Positions 13,801 through 24,158 are shown, counted from the first letter of the stretch. The stretch is 64,000 bases of DNA from Anodontia alba (GCA_964016985.1 OZ024830.1:79435852-79499851); one strand, 5' to 3'. A program made the numbers and translations. The notes: generated by a model not told the origin, from the letters alone.

Positions 13801-16800
13801 GATCATTATTTGATGTGAGTTACCTTTAACAAATCACTCCCTGTATCACTATCACGTCGCGTGCATGTTCCCATATCGCTAGATCAAATGAGACATTCTA
13901 AAATATTTGTCTGTTTTCGTTACGGAAACACGCCTATTCAAATATATTGAAAATTTTACAACCAAAAAAGGAAAATTTTCAGATAAAAAAGTCCAATATG
14001 TTTCATATTTCTGCTCGAAGCATAGATTGTAGGTACTCGTTAGAAACGCCTCGGCGAGTACCACACAATCTTTGTTTTTAGCAAAATATGAAAATAATGC
14101 ATACCCATGTAAACCCCAGTTTTACTATATAAAAGTGGGATTTAAGGGGGTCAAAATTATATAGGCGTGTTTTTGTGATGAATTTCCATGTCAAGCCCTG
14201 TTATCTGATTCACATGAATTTTTAAGACTTATTTTCTCGAAAACAATATGTGTGCCACTATTTTTATGACGCTTTAACAGCCGCTTGGCGCAGTTAAAGA
14301 CTCGTGAACGATTTGACCTTATGACTTCAACGTTGACAGTCCTTGTTTGAACGTTTAAGAGGGTATGAAATGGGTTTAAAAATATTTCGTCACCTTAATT
14401 CCTTACCATTTATATCCTACTAGTAAATGTTGAACAAGCTCATTGTTACGTTTATAAATTGCCGGTTGAGTGTCTGATTGGCGTCTGGCCTTTGGTGTGC
14501 AATGTTTGCTTTTTCAGACCTGTCTATCCGAATACTTGGGATATATACGGTAGATATAATACAACAAATTTACAAAGTAAGCATGTTTTACATAACATCG
14601 GGATTATGTATAACGCTTCCTACTTTCACATCGTCTTCTTTAGTGACGTCACAAAAGATGAAGAAGGCTTCTCCGGGACCTGTTTTATTTATCTCTGCTT
14701 CTGCCGCTTTTCCTTCAGCTTCTGGATAACCCAAAATATTAAAATAAAATGCAAAGAAGCAGAACAAAACATGCTGTAAAGTGTTACTTAAGAAAATTTA
14801 TAGTATAATGAACAAGTGACCTTAAAAACAAGATGGTCTCTGGAAACCACTTTGAAAGACGATTTATGTCTGGCGTTTCATTCAAGATGAGTACAATTAG
14901 TTGTGATTAAATCATCATATGAGAAACATTTGTTTTGTTTCTGTTTCTATGATTTGGTTTCAAATACATATATTTAACGTAAATGTATATACTGCCATAA
15001 TTGATCAGACACACATTTATATAAGAGAATATTTTTGTTATATCCATTTATTAACAGCGTAAATTTCAGAAATTTTGAATAAACGGAACTTGTTGAAAAC
15101 CTGCCTCCAAATTATTTAACCTATTAATATTTGAATCATTTGCAGCCATTTTTACTATGGGAAAATGTTTCAAACACCCTTTACAATATATCAATAAACA
15201 AAATAAAATTGCTGGGCATATGTACTTGTGACAAAATGTGTGCAATGTATAAAGACAAAACTTTGTAGAATTACTTCTTCTGAGTAGAGCGCCAGACGAG
15301 ATACGAATTTCTGAGAGGTGTCAAAAGCTGAGAGGTCCGGGTACTTCTGTATCAGGACGCATGTGTTGATACCGTTTAGGATCAGCTTGGACCGTCACGT
15401 CTACCGTGTATGCACATCCGTATCCTATCACGTGACTAAATGCAAGTCAAAAACGATTGCCTTTAGAAACAAAGAACACACAAAATCACGAAAATCGGAG
15501 ACTCGGTTTGATTGAGTCTCTTCATATGCAACACTATAGTTTGCGAGGCTGCATACGCCCCTTCCCCCCTCGCCCCACCCCCACCCCCCTAAGCGGTATT
15601 CGATTTTCAAAATAACCAGATGGGCTCACTGATCCCAAAGGTAATAAAATATACCTGCACTATGATAAAGTAGTTGCGGTCATGGTACCCAAGTCAAAAT
15701 CCAAACTCATAAATCCGTAAACGAATGACGAATCAGAATGTTCAGACCAACAGACATGGACCCCAGAATAAAGGGTGTAATCAGGTGTCCACGGATAGTA
15801 AGCATTACTTGGTAAGCAAGCTTCGCCCACAATGCCCATAGGCCTGATATGAACAACAGAAATGTAGGTAAAAGCGTATATCCAGGATTTTGGAAGTCTA
15901 CTTATGGCTCGTCATTGGCAAAAACATCAGAAAGAATTCTGGAAACTGCCACATTGTAGGGATTGACCAGATCATGATGTCTCCCATAGAACTTCCTAAG
16001 CGTTTCTACCAGTTTGGTTTTATTGATACCCCTGGCTCAACAACTTTGAAGTGAGCACTTTTCCACGCTCCATGAAGTCCTGATAATTTGAACAGGCTCT
16101 GGCATAACGGATTAACTGTGAAACGTAAACGCCGTATGCTGGTGCAGAAGGAATATTACTGCTCAAGAATGGAAAGTTAACAATGGGAAAATTGAAGTCA
16201 TCCCGTTTGTCGTAACGTCTAGTAGTAAGCTTTCCATTTTCAATATAGAGATAACAATCCAAGTATGAGGAGGAGGCTGCAGTCTCCGTTATTTCCTTTA
16301 TTTCAAGTTCACGCGGATAGATGAATTCCAAATACTCTGCAAATTTTGTGTTTTTCGGAGATAATACATCATGTATATATCTGTAGATGGAATTGAATTG
16401 TTGTGCAAGGTGTTTCTTGCCTGCTTTGAGGAGACTTTGTACAAACTCCGCCTCAAACGAGTATAAAAACAAGTCGGCAAGCCACAATTCTAGCTACAAG
16501 GTAGGTTTTGGTCAAACAAGCTATCTCCCTTATGAAATGGCGGTAAATCAACCAGGAGCTTCAACTCCCTTTAAATCGATAGTTCAGACACAGACACACT
16601 TTTCGCATTTAGTACTCTCTGTGTGAATTCAGCAAACGACAAAGTGATAATACGTTGTCCTTTTCCGAGAAAATTAAGTTAACCATATCCTGGTTTCTTC
16701 GCATATCAAACCCCTATTTTCAGATAAAAAAAAAAAAATTATTTCAAACTAGCATGTACTGAAATTGTTTCTTGGTGACCAATATTGCATTTTCGTTTAC

Positions 16801-18518
16801 TTTTCATGAATAGGCAAATCAGCTATGTTTTTAGTTTTTTGAAGTGATCCTTAATCCATAAGGATTCTTCTTAACAGAATATATTCCGGTTTGTCATATT
16901 TCTTAATAAATCCATATCATATGATGTTATTTAATACAAAGACTGATTAAAAATAAATCTGACGATAACCTGCGTTTGAGCAGAACACCACCTTGGATCC
17001 ATGTTGAACTGGAAAAAAACAAGAACAAGAAAAACGGTATTATATTACGATATATAAAGTGACATCTTTAAAAACAAACACGCTTTTTCTATATTTTTCT
17101 TGCAGTCAACATAATAACCATACATCTACATGGCAAATTACATGAAAGGAAAACGCACATTAAACAATTAGCATACTTAAAGAAATAAATCAGCTCTAGC
17201 AGTGAAATGTTGAGTAATTTTTCAATGTTTGCTGGTCCGTTGAAAAGCAGATCAAAGCACGAGCGCGAAACGCGAGTGATTTATCTACTTTCAACTAACC
17301 CCTGACCACTGAATTTTTACCTAACAATTCCCGCACTAGAGCTGGTCTAATTCGATTCTAACATTAAAATCGAATCTTTTCGCTGTATCGCATGCTATTG
17401 CTTGCTTTTTACAACGTAGGTCTGTAGCAGAAAACGACGTTATACCGTCAAACGTCAAGGATACGACATGTGACGTCAGAAAAATGACAAGGCGACATAA
17501 AACGTCATGCTCAGTGAATTGCTTGCACAATAAAATGCCTTTTCTCACCATTGACTATATGGGCGAGGTGTGTTAGAATAGAAAATAAAGAGCCTTCAGG
17601 CTGGGCAGTTTGGTGGAAACTACATGAAAGTACGGTAAAAATATGAAAATAAATGGACTTTACAGATCTATAAAGTGTTGTTATTGAAGTACCATGTTTG
17701 TAAGTGACGTCATAACCACCTAATTATTTTTACAAATACTAAATAAATAATATATGAAGCAATAAAGTGTTGCTAAATACCTGTAATATGTGTTCATTTG
17801 CATATTTACAATTAACCAGCTTATATGAACGGCATATTCATGTCAACAAGCATATTTTGTTGCTTCTTATCTAATTAAATATTCAAAACGGCGGCGCCTA
17901 TGCTCAGTGTTAAAAAAAAATAAATTACAAATAGTTCATGTGTGACGTTTGTTTCGTCATTGTGTGTTCCCCAGCTCTTCATCTTCTTTTGGTGCTTCGG
18001 GAAAGCAGTGCTTCGTAATGGTGGCATTTCCTGGGTATCACCACGTTTGCATCTAATCGGCATTTCTTTCTAACATTCTATTTCATGTAATATCTCCAGG
18101 GAAACTGTAATCGGTAGAACGTATAAATATATGATAACGTATAGATAAGAAGGGGAGTCGGGTAAATATTTTCTTATTTCTCCACGAATTATATGTTGTT
18201 GGTACTCATTAGAAGAACTCTATAAATCTATAAAGGCTGACACGCTTAGTCAGACGGGTCACACATGAAACCGGTTAATTCTTTTAAACAAGTTACATTT
18301 ATCTAGGTATTCACTACGCATTATCAGGAGCTAATGCTTTTAAAATCAATCAGAAACCCACAATTCCTACACCGGTATTAATTATTTAGAGAACTACAGT
18401 ACATATAGGTATAGTGATTTAGTAACTCACCAAACACCTCAACACAGCCCCGACCGATTCCACGGCTTCCTCCAGTTACTACAGTAACCTTGTCCTTGTA
18501 CCTAGGTGATTCTGCCAT
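3251..18518 (-). CDS. HSD17B14: 17-beta-hydroxysteroid dehydrogenase 14-like SDR, 9 exons
   Basis: A cytosolic, NAD(P)-dependent short-chain dehydrogenase/reductase; vertebrate HSD17B14 oxidises hydroxysteroids and L-fucose. Joined coding exons, in reading order: 18518-18431, 17008-16970, 14721-14624, 13096-13030, 11848-11757, 8766-8662, 7560-7493, 5806-5710, 3415-3251. All introns are GT-AG and all phases fit, giving 272 residues (human protein about 270). Visible family marks: the cofactor loop TGGSRGIG at 15-22, CDVT at 66-69, NNAG at 93-96, Asn119, Ser146, the catalytic Tyr159 and Lys163 (YCVTK), and a PG motif at 189-190. The start is the only ATG that puts the cofactor strand at the usual distance from the N-terminus. 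The introns carry LINE, SINE, MITE and retroelement fragments, but no exon is broken. Another SDR14-like subfamily member is the only realistic alternative. Confidence 0.93.
3531..4085 (+). repeat. T/G-only low-complexity tract
   Basis: About 550 bases with hardly any A or C on the plus strand, made of T runs broken by single or paired G. Open frames here, rich in Phe or Lys, are artefacts of composition. It sits in the last intron of the HSD17B14-like gene. Confidence 0.95.
4381..4437. repeat. (CA)n/(CG) microsatellite
   Basis: Imperfect CA repeat with interspersed CG steps. Confidence 0.95.
4441..5235. other. Intron sequence, little recognised
   Basis: Within the last HSD17B14-like intron. 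A weak family N palindrome (GACGCCGCAGAATGCAGCG) lies near 5070-5095. Otherwise nothing was seen. Confidence 0.4.
5239..5596. mobile_element. Family B MITE-like element
   Basis: The ends read GTCGAACTTAAATGGCTCGAA and a near-complement (GTTCGAGTCATTGAAGG), the same ends as copies near 32059 and 52781. The middle is decayed and contains poly(T). Confidence 0.6.
5710..5806 (-). CDS. HSD17B14: HSD17B14-like exon 8
   Basis: Encodes residues 186-218 beginning ISPGNIWTPLW, the hallmark HSD17B14 substrate-loop segment. Donor GTAATT. Confidence 0.94.
5850..7240. other. Intron sequence without recognised content
   Basis: The long intron between exons 8 and 7 of the HSD17B14-like gene. Only a poly(T) run near 6675-6694 stands out; no exon-like segment was found on either strand. 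Confidence 0.35.
7275..7395. repeat. Family M palindrome
   Basis: Arms CCCCTTCAGAAAAGGGATCTT and the opposite near 7370. The centre is TGCTTCTGTTGGGAGC, diverged from other copies. Confidence 0.55.
7493..7560 (-). CDS. HSD17B14: HSD17B14-like exon 7
   Basis: Encodes residues 164-185 (TKSLAVDEA helix and GVRVN strand). Donor GTAAGT after two bases of the Ala186 codon. Confidence 0.92.
7950..8220. repeat. Family M palindrome, longer copy
   Basis: Contains GAATTTGCTCCCCCTGGGAGC at its right, and CTTTTCAGAAGGGAG words at both sides. Lies between HSD17B14-like exons 7 and 6. Confidence 0.55.
8325..8560 (+). mobile_element. 3' tail of retroelement, copy 1
   Basis: Matches, in the opposite orientation, the stretch 15441-15670 over more than 200 bp (shared words include GAAAATCGAATACCGCTT and ACCGAGTCTCCGATTTTCGTG). 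At the other copy this stretch follows the coding part of a reverse transcriptase, so it is the 3' non-coding end of that element. Confidence 0.65.
8662..8766 (-). CDS. HSD17B14: HSD17B14-like exon 6, catalytic
   Basis: Thirty-five whole codons, residues 129-163, carrying the active-site Ser146 and the Tyr159-x-x-x-Lys163 pair. Acceptor TTTTTAG, donor GTAAGA. Confidence 0.94.
8978..10815 (+). mobile_element. LINE endonuclease/reverse transcriptase, decayed
   Basis: A non-LTR retrotransposon ORF2 in plus orientation. In order there are an endonuclease segment (LADIIITG, 9050), EPTHF and STLIDLILVRNKS (9160-9235), a linker, the LDVSKASDLISSKLLREGA block (9660), LPNNYKSISLLSIVDKSMERC (9835), VLGPLL (10232), and the catalytic FADD (10313). 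Stops and frameshifts break it many times. The endonuclease motif TGDFN reads TGAFY. It is cut at 10815 by a CA microsatellite. It lies in intron 5 of the HSD17B14-like gene, on the opposite strand. Confidence 0.9.
10823..10898. repeat. (CA)n microsatellite
   Basis: Imperfect CA repeat exactly at the 3' break point of the LINE fragment. Confidence 0.95.
11165..11372 (-). repeat. Family L repeat, diverged copy
   Basis: On the minus strand it resembles the copies at 21178, 22793 and 36717, with words such as TTTCTTTAGTTTGGTGC and GTTTGTTGTATTG. No coding potential is supported. Confidence 0.45.
11757..11848 (-). CDS. HSD17B14: HSD17B14-like exon 5
   Basis: Encodes residues 98-128. It begins with the second and third bases of a His codon split from exon 4 and includes Asn119 of the SDR catalytic tetrad (DLNLVG). 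Donor GTAGGT. Confidence 0.92.
12684..13023 (+). mobile_element. tRNA-derived SINE, family G, with (GAAA)n tail
   Basis: The head has A-box-like GTGGTAGCTCAAAGG and B-box GGTTCGATCCC at the proper spacing. The body carries TTCGGATCGGGACGTTAAATG, a SINE core common in molluscs. The tail is a run of GAAA units. The head resembles a tRNA but cannot be a tRNA gene, since it lacks paired arms. The element ends about seven bases from the donor splice site of HSD17B14-like exon 4. Confidence 0.88.
13030..13096 (-). CDS. HSD17B14: HSD17B14-like exon 4
   Basis: Encodes residues 76-97 with the NNAG motif. The donor GTAAGT is followed after about seven bases by the tail of the SINE at 12684-13023. Confidence 0.93.
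13918..14180 (-). mobile_element. Family A element, copy 1
   Basis: Reverse orientation. The central palindrome is imperfect (the right arm has lost several bases). One of the more diverged copies; located in intron 3 of the HSD17B14-like gene. Confidence 0.85.
14624..14721 (-). CDS. HSD17B14: HSD17B14-like exon 3
   Basis: Encodes residues 43-75, including the CDVTKEDD segment that contacts the adenine ring in SDRs. Acceptor TATCCAG, donor GTAGGA. Confidence 0.92.
15441..16560 (-). mobile_element. Reverse transcriptase retroelement fragment, 3' part
   Basis: Reading downward from 16500, the frame shows an RT palm segment in which the expected YIDD reads YIHD (about 16373), then YLEFIYPRELEIKE, DKRDDFNFPIVNFPF and GVYVSQLIRYARAC, a stop at 16020, and in-frame continuation RKFYGRHHDLVNPY. 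After another gap come MGIVGEACLPSNAYYPW and a terminal stop near 15665, followed by the 3' tail shared with 8325-8560. The layout resembles the thumb region of Penelope-like reverse transcriptases, and this wording recurs in mollusc and fish repeats; exact class uncertain. It lies in intron 2 of the HSD17B14-like gene. Confidence 0.75.
16970..17008 (-). CDS. HSD17B14: HSD17B14-like exon 2 (39 bp)
   Basis: A very small exon encoding the second beta strand (VVFCSN, residues 36-41). It has a strong T-rich acceptor and a GTTATC donor. The position that is Asp in human HSD17B14 is Ser40 here. Confidence 0.88.
17020..18430. other. Intron 1 of HSD17B14-like gene
   Basis: AT-rich, without recognised mobile element. 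A partial core-hairpin arm (ATGTTGTTGGTACTCATTAGAA) lies at 18192-18215. Confidence 0.4.
18431..18518 (-). CDS. HSD17B14: HSD17B14-like exon 1
   Basis: Start codon at 18518. Encodes residues 1-29 with the cofactor-binding TGGSRGIG. Donor is GTGAGT directly after 18431, in phase 1. Confidence 0.92.
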
Positions 18519-19737
18519 GACGACGGATGACTTAAAGCTGAAACGACAATCATACACTTTTCAATTGCTGCCTCATCTTTCGTTCTTTCCTTTTGGAATC
18601 TTATCACGCATAAAACCGATGGGTCGTGACACGCATATACACAAGACGTTTCTCGCATATACAGACCTGCGTTGAGACACACACAGTCATTGCCAATTGT
18701 CGCAGTAAATCGTGTCATGCAAACACATGAGTCGTGTCGGAACTGATAATGAAACGTGCTGTGCGGAATAGAAATAAGTTGAATTTCTTGTAGAAATATA
18801 CCTTGTAATGTATAGAAATGAAAGAAATTGTTTCTTCCGATACCGACAGTGGTCGTATCAGCCACCGAAAAGTAGGTGTCGCGCACAGGTTTGGGCTATA
18901 TAAGTATGCGTCACGTGTCAGGTATAAAAGATAAGCTATGACACTTTGATTAACCACTGTACGTATAAAGATGCGCCACAGAATATAGAAATGCGTTGCT
19001 ATATATATATAGCGATAACCGTGTCACGGATAGAAATTAACTTTGTCGCGTATTGTAGCGTGCCTTGGCACTAATAGAAAGTTGATGTGTACCGTATAGA
19101 AATAAACTGTAAAAATACGTAAGAAAACATGTCCATTAAAATCAACAGATTCATGTCTGCTAAAGGGGTGCGGTGTCATGTATTGACCTACAATAACAAA
19201 TTAATCTACTTTAATCGGAGTTTCGGATTAAATGATGCTCTTCAAAAGACGTCAATGTAATATTCAGGGCTGCATACCCACTCCAATTAGCATTTGATCA
19301 TGTGGAACTCGTTTTTCCAAAGTTATCAAAAGCGTCTGCCTCGTATTGTAGCGAGCCTTGTCACTAACAGAAAATTGCTGTTCAACGTATAGAAATAAAC
19401 TGTGTAAAACACAGAAGTAAAACATGTCAGTTTACAAAACAGAGAGTCATTTCTGCTAAAGGAGTACGGTGTTCGCGTAGTATTGAACTATCCGATTAGT
19501 TTTGGATATTGAGGCTTTTCAAAAGACCGTAATGTAGTATTGAAGGCTGCATACCCTCTCCAATTAGCAATTGATAATGCGGAACTCTATTTTTTTCTAA
19601 AGTTGTCAAAACGGGTTGTCTCGTATTGTAACGAGGCTTGTCACTTATAGAAAGCTGCGGTCTAACGTATAGAAATAATCTGTGTAAAGTACAGAAATAA
19701 AACGGGTCAATTATACAACAAAGTCATGTCTGCTACA

Positions 19738-20015
19738 CATCACGAAAACATACCTATATAATTTTGATCCCCTCAAACCCCACTTTTATAGAGTAAAACT
19801 GGGGTTTACAGGGGTATACATTATTTTTATTATTTCTGCTCGAAAACATAGATTGTGGGTACTCGTTAGAACCGCCTCGTCAATGCGGTTCTAACGAGTA
19901 CCCACTATTTATGTTTTGAGCAGAAATATGAAAATATCAGAGATTTTTATCTAAACATTTTCAGTTTTTGGAGGTGAAATTTTCTGTATATTTGAATAGG
20001 CGTGTTTTCGTAATG
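19738..20015 (+). mobile_element. Family A element, copy 2
   Basis: A 278-bp copy inserted into a unit of the tandem array; the array period is restored when it is removed. This gives a clear before/after boundary for the element. Confidence 0.9.
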
Positions 20016-21015
20016 AGGGGTACGGTGTCACGTATTGAACTACAATAACATTAACTTTAAAAACAGTTTCGGTTTAACTGAGATCTTCAAAAAACGGCAA
20101 TGTAGCATTTAGGGCAGCATACCCACTCCAATTTATACTTGATTATACCGAACTCGTTTTTCCAAAGTTATCAAATGTGGCTGTATCGTATTGTAGCGAG
20201 CCTTGTCACTTATAGAAAGTCGCTGTGTAACGTATAGAAATAAACTGTGTAAAATACAGAATTAAAACATGTCAAGTATAAAATAGTGTCATGTCTGCTA
20301 AAGGAATCGGTGTCACGCATTGAACTACAATAATTCATTAATAGACTCTAACCGTAGTTTCGGATTAACTGCATACTCTCTCCAATTAGCAATTGATTAT
20401 GCGGAACTCGTTTTTGTCTAAGGGGCTTTTTCTTATTGTAGCGAGCCTTGTTACTAATAGAAAGTTGCTGTGTAACGTATAGAAATAAATTGTGTTAAAT
20501 ACAGAAGTTAGAAGTTAAACAGGTCATTTATGTCATAAAATGTCTGCTTAAGGAGTGCCGTGTCACGCTTTGACCTACACATTAATTTTAATCGCATTTT
20601 CGGATTAACTGAACCTCTTATAAAGACGGAAATGTAGAGGTCAGGGCTGCATATCCACTCCAATTAGCATTTGATTATGTGTAACTCGTTTTTTCAAAGT
20701 TGTCAAAAGCGGCTATCTTGTATTGTAGCGAGCTTTTTAACTAATAGAAAGTTGCTGTATAACGTATAGAAATAAATTGTGTAAAATACAGAAGTAAAAC
20801 ATGTCAGTTATACAACAGAGAGTCATGTCTGCTAAAGAAGTACGGCGTCACGTATTGAACTACAATAATACATGAACTTTAATCGGTGTTTCGGATAAAT
20901 TGAGACTTTCAACAGACCGTAATATAGTACTCAGGTCTGCATACCCTCTCCAATTAGCAACTCGTTGTTTTAAAGTTGTCAAAAGGGGTTGTCTCCTATT
21001 GTATCGAGGCTTGTA

Positions 21016-21497
21016 GTCGTCTTTGTTTATCATTGTGATTAATTTGATTTTTATGTTTTCGCTTTGATGCATTGACTGAGTTGGGAGCCTTTATGCGAAC
21101 CGAATTTTTATGTATTTCTGTATTAAGAGTAGCATCGGGACCCAGAATGGGGTTGGCTAACTGTAAAAAGTGCTTTAAACCCCACGGTGGTTTGTTCTTC
21201 TGACCATTCTGGGGCGGTGGTCCTGAAGTTGGTCTTATTCTTTGTTGCTTTGTGGTTTCTTCTACGAAGCGACTTGTTTTATGTCTAACCTTGTGTTGTT
21301 CATTTTTTCGTGTGGTTTTCAGTCCTTTTAGCGATTACCTCGCTTGGGGAAGAAAAAGCTAATCTTAGTGCTTTTCGTACGTTTGTTCGATTTACGTTTG
21401 TTTGATTTTGTCTGTTTCCTCTTCCTCTTGGTGTCTGGCAAGGGCTGCGGTTTGTGATTGTGGCACTCCCTGGACTTTTCTCTTATCTTTTTTGTCA
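21016..21497 (+). mobile_element. Family L insertion in the tandem array
   Basis: About 480 bp that interrupts an array unit; the part from 21178 on is homologous to 22793-23122 (for instance TCTTCCTCTTGGTGTCTGGC). The array resumes after TTTTTTGT. Confidence 0.7.
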
Positions 21498-22437
21498 CAA
21501 ATAGAAAGCTGTGTGTAACGTATAGAAATAATCTGTGTAAAATACAAGAAATAAAACGGGTCAATTATAAAACAGAGCCATGTCTGCTACAGGAGTGCGG
21601 TGTCACGTATTGAACTACAATACAACATTAACTTTAAAAGGAGTTTCGAATTAACTGAGATCTTCAAAAGACGGCAATGTAGTGTTCAGGGCTCTCATAC
21701 CCTCTCCAATCAGCACTTTATTATGCAGAACTCATTTTTCAAAAGTTACCAAATGGGGCTGTCTTGTACTGTAGCGAGCCTTGTCACCAATAGAAAGTTG
21801 CTGTGTAACGTATAAAAATCAACTGTGTTCATACAGAAGTCAAACAGGTCAATTATAACATAGAGTCACGTCTTCTTCAGGAGTGTGGTGTCACGTATTG
21901 ACCTACAATAAAACATTAACTTTAATCACAGTTTCGGATTAACTGAAAGTCTTCAAAAGACGGAAATGTAGAAGTCGGAGCTGCATACCCACTCCAATTA
22001 GCACTTGATCATGTGGAACTCGTTTTTCCAAAGTTATCAAAAGCGGCTGTCTTATATTGTAGCGAGCCTTTTCACTAATAGAAAGTTGCTATGTAACATA
22101 CAGAAATAAACTGCGTAAAATACAGAAGTAAAATGTGTCAATTATAAAATAGTGTCATGTCTGCTAACGGTCGATGATATTGAACTATAATAATACATTA
22201 ATTTTCTTTAATCGGAGTTTCAGATCAACTGAGGCTCTTCAAAAGACGGCAAGAGGGCCGCATATCTCCAAACATCTCTTAATCTTGATTATGCAGAACT
22301 CGTTTTTACGAAGTTATCAAAAGGGACTGATAGACCCATTGGAGTATAAAAACTCCACAGTGATAATGTACCTTTTACCGCCGCCAAAGTTAAAACGTCT
22401 GTAAATGTTTATCTTAACAACAAAAACGCATAACAGA

Positions 22438-23465
22438 ACAACAAGAGGCCCATTGGCCACTACGCTCACCAGAACTCAAGTGGGCGAGCAAGTCCACTTC
22501 TGCAACCTTAACCCTTTTGCACTCAGAACTTGCACTTTGTATCTTGAAAGCTGTTATTTAGTTTAAATATTGATATGAGTTGCTTACTTTTCATATTTAG
22601 AATTGGTCAGTGTCAATCAATGGCCACGATTTGAATAAACTAGGTAGGACCAGATTCCCCAATGCCGCATACCAAGTGACAAGTTCGGCCTTTTAAGTTC
22701 TGAGAAAAATATTCAAAGGCTTTTTACCATATATGGACATGGCGAATATATGGACATGGCGAATATCTTGATCATTTGACTCAAATCCCACACACTTTCG
22801 GTGGTTTATTCTACTGACTGTTGTAAGGCGGTGGTCCCGGTGTTAGTTTTTCTCTTTGTTGCTTTGTGGTTAATTATGCGAGGCGATTTGTTTTATGTCT
22901 TACATTGTGTTATTTTGTTATTGTGTTTTTTCAGTCATTTTAGCATTGCGATTACCTCGCTTGGGGAAGAGAGAGCTAATCTTAGTGCTTTTCGTACGTT
23001 TGTTCGATTGGCGCTTGTTTGGTTTTGTCTGTTTCCTCTTCCTCTTGGTGTCTGGCAAGGGCTGCGATTTGTGATTATGGCACTCCCTGGACTTTTCTGT
23101 TACCGTTTTGTTTCATTACCACATCCCACAGGGGCTCCACATGCAATTTGGTTTCAGTCAGCCTAATAATTTTAGAGAATAACATAAACATACTGAATCT
23201 GAGGCATCCAGGACAAAGGTCAGTAAATGACCTTGACCATTGGTAATTATTAAAGTTCATTTAGGTGACTGCATATATCAACTTAGACCGTTATGGGCTA
23301 CAATAGCTTCACATATATTCTCCCAACCCATAGAAGATCCTATGTAATTTGGTTTCAATAAGCCTAGAGGTTTCAGAGGAAAGGTCGTTTGAAAATGTTG
23401 GACGACGCCATACCTAACCTACAAGCATCCCCGGAGCCTTTGGCTCTGAAGAGCTAAAAATCGGG
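22438..23465. repeat. Dispersed repeat (AGAGGCCCATTGG start)
   Basis: It starts with AACAAGAGGCCCATTGGCC and ends near GGCTCTGAAGAGCTAAAAAT, wording typical of a common dispersed bivalve repeat. A family L copy is inserted inside it. Confidence 0.5.
22793..23122 (+). mobile_element. Family L element with 8-bp flanking duplication
   Basis: Flanked by ATCCCACA at 22785-22792 and again at 23123-23130, a plausible target-site duplication. Other copies are at 21178, 52434 (minus strand), 36717 and, diverged, 33712 and 11165. Frames that look like membrane proteins (LFVALW) are conserved only because the DNA is repeated. Confidence 0.65.
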
Positions 23466-23760
23466 GTATCGGTTTTATTGAGACTCTTTATATACAGCAA
23501 TATATGTCACGTATACAAACAAATTATGTACCGATATGAAGTGATACGTTTCATGACTTACTAAATATTGATAAAAATGTTTTTGAAAAAAAAAAAAAAA
23601 AAAAAAAAAAAGACAAATTTATCGAAACGAGCTTCAATTAAATAAATCGAATATGTCTGATAGCGAGGTACCGGTTATGTATTTAAGTTCAACGGTATCT
23701 AATGACATAATTTCCATAATTGCAACTAAATTTATGACAAACGGTACGACTTCGCTTTTT
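23460..23760. other. AT-rich stretch with poly(A) and poly(T)
   Basis: Holds a poly(A) run at 23587-23611 and a poly(T) run from about 23757. A weak match to the retroelement tail (TTTTATTGAGACTC) lies at 23473-23490. Confidence 0.4.
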
Positions 23761-23999
23761 TTTTTTTTTTTTTCTTTTTTTTTTTTTGCATTTTAGCTGA
23801 CGATGTCCCTTGTGTTACATCCTATTGTGTATATTTTACTCAGTTGATTGGTTTTGCTAGAGTATCTAGTTGTCAGTGAGTTTAATAATCGACATAAAAT
23901 TTTAACTGTTAAACTTCTTAAGTTAGGGTACCGGTATCATAAACTACGTTATGAGTTCTAAGTTTTATCGCTGTCTCCTGAATTAATGAAGCGATTCTA

Positions 24000-24158
24000 A
24001 TGCGTGCATACAATTTTATGAAAAAAAAAAAATAGGAAAATTTCTCTAAGTATTTTTTTTCTTGAGCTATCGGAAGAACTTCATAGTGACTCAAAACCGA
24101 GTTCGAATTTGCCATGGTTGACGAGCCATCGGTGTTCGAGCTATTGAGGTTCGACTGT
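24000..24158. mobile_element. Family B right half
   Basis: Ends with GTGTTCGAGCTATTGAGG then TTCGACTGT, the right terminal repeat of family B. The left half is not clear. Confidence 0.6.

Larger units (their letters stand above)
19051..22400. repeat. Tandem array, ~287-bp unit, about 9 units
   Basis: The marker TATTGTAGCGAGCC, or a close variant, recurs at 19051, 19344, 19624, 20189, 20434, 20721, 20997, 21767 and 22055. After removing two insertions (19738-20015 and 21016-21497) the spacing is 276-293, with one shorter unit of 245. Each unit also carries TAGAAAGTTGCTGTGTAACG, ATGTCTGCTAAAGGAGT and CATACCCACTCCAATTAGC. It begins about 530 bases upstream of the HSD17B14-like start codon. Confidence 0.9.

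Noticed and set aside
14459..14779. 106-codon plus-strand open frame
   Set aside because: Antisense shadow of HSD17B14-like exon 3.
16020..16487. Host gene of 155 codons
   Set aside because: Motif wording (DKRDDFNFPIVNFP, GVYVSQLIRYAR) belongs to repeated reverse transcriptase ORFs; the frame continues past a stop and shares a tail with another copy.
19051..22400. CRISPR-like spacing of repeats
   Set aside because: The unit is about 287 bp and repeats along its whole length; there are no short repeats with unique spacers, and the context is eukaryotic.
22801..23166. 121-codon open frame resembling a membrane protein
   Set aside because: The frame lies in repeat family L and is not kept open in the other copies; hydrophobicity comes from T-rich DNA.
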